Shown: positions 63,672-64,000 of the stretch, in pieces
How positions within the stretch are numbered: position 1 is the first letter of the stretch
Layout of the letters: the number at the start of each line of letters is the position of its first letter
Assembly: GCA_914767715.1 (NCBI GenBank)
Contig: OU612069.1
Span: forward strand, 2,172,001-2,236,000
Length of the DNA stretch: 64,000 nt
Source of the DNA: Membranipora membranacea
Lineage: Eukaryota > Bryozoa > Gymnolaemata > Cheilostomatida > Membraniporidae
Direction: 5' to 3'
The notes under the pieces: model-generated
What the model was told of the DNA's origin: nothing
The model's input: only the letters and a program-made list of their open reading frames with translations
The model's database searches: none
Position numbers and translations under genes: made by a program

Positions 63672-64000
63672 GTGGGTGACATAGTCCTCGGCGACTCAAA
63701 TCTGTATACCTTAACAATTTTTCAAAGGTAAACTATTGTTAAAAAAAAGAAATTTGTAGTGTTCCGTCATTTTTACTATTGTATTGAAGCAGACTAGCTA
63801 GTCTGTGTGTTGTTTGATCATCAACTTATCTATGAAATTATTAGTATAACATATTCATGGAAGGGATGACGCGTTGTGACATCATGGAGGTTTGCCCGCT
63901 GATTCCCAATGCCAATTGGCGAATGCTTAAGCTGAAATTCGCTCACATGATAGAATGAAATATGGAGAATAAGAAGTGATACAAAATAGCAGCCTCTTCA

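Overview
This window is nuclear DNA of an invertebrate animal. It is AT-rich, genes are split by GT-AG introns of 0.2-9 kb, every recognisable protein is metazoan, and the gaps hold tRNA-derived SINEs, a 5'-truncated LINE, hAT-like and pogo-like short DNA elements and many minisatellites. No bacterial operon, phage or CRISPR features are seen. The species cannot be named from this sequence. A marine bilaterian is only a guess.

Layout. 3.1-19.7 kb, minus: nine exons encoding the BAR domain of a GRAF/oligophrenin-type RhoGAP; the PH, RhoGAP and SH3 exons should lie beyond the left edge. 22.4-23.9 kb, minus: a complete three-exon RBX1 (cullin-RING ligase RING subunit). It is head-to-head, 305 bp start-to-start, with a complete ankyrin-repeat DHHC palmitoyltransferase (24.2-33.9 kb, plus) that looks closer to plant TIP1 than to vertebrate ZDHHC17/13. 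36-48 kb: a cluster of tiny TATA-box genes. Three are complete, encode 47-50 residue acidic proteins, share a phase-1 intron and are clearly paralogous; a fourth promoter plus first exon is similar. 51.6-56.2 kb, minus: FBXO36. 57.6-60.4 kb, plus: YIPF6. 61.5 kb to the right edge, plus: the start of a secreted CUB-like protein.

Main observations. (1) The DHHC gene has tandem alternative copies of the exon that encodes the two membrane spans after the DHHC domain. All start in the same phase and all end at a Thr codon; joining the two intact copies gives an immediate stop, so splicing should be mutually exclusive. The first copy has lost its GT donor. (2) The small-gene family matches no protein I know. 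(3) Two genes (FBXO36, YIPF6) end inside tandem repeats, so the repeat supplies the last codons, the stop and the 3' sequence. (4) A palindromic repeat family occurs at several loci, often as adjacent pairs; a probable member carries an internal 45-bp minisatellite.

The genes do not form one pathway. RBX1 and FBXO36 both belong to the SCF ubiquitin system but are 28 kb apart, which I take as coincidence. Exon borders were set by hand from reading frame, splice sites and remembered family sequences; no alignment or transcript was available.
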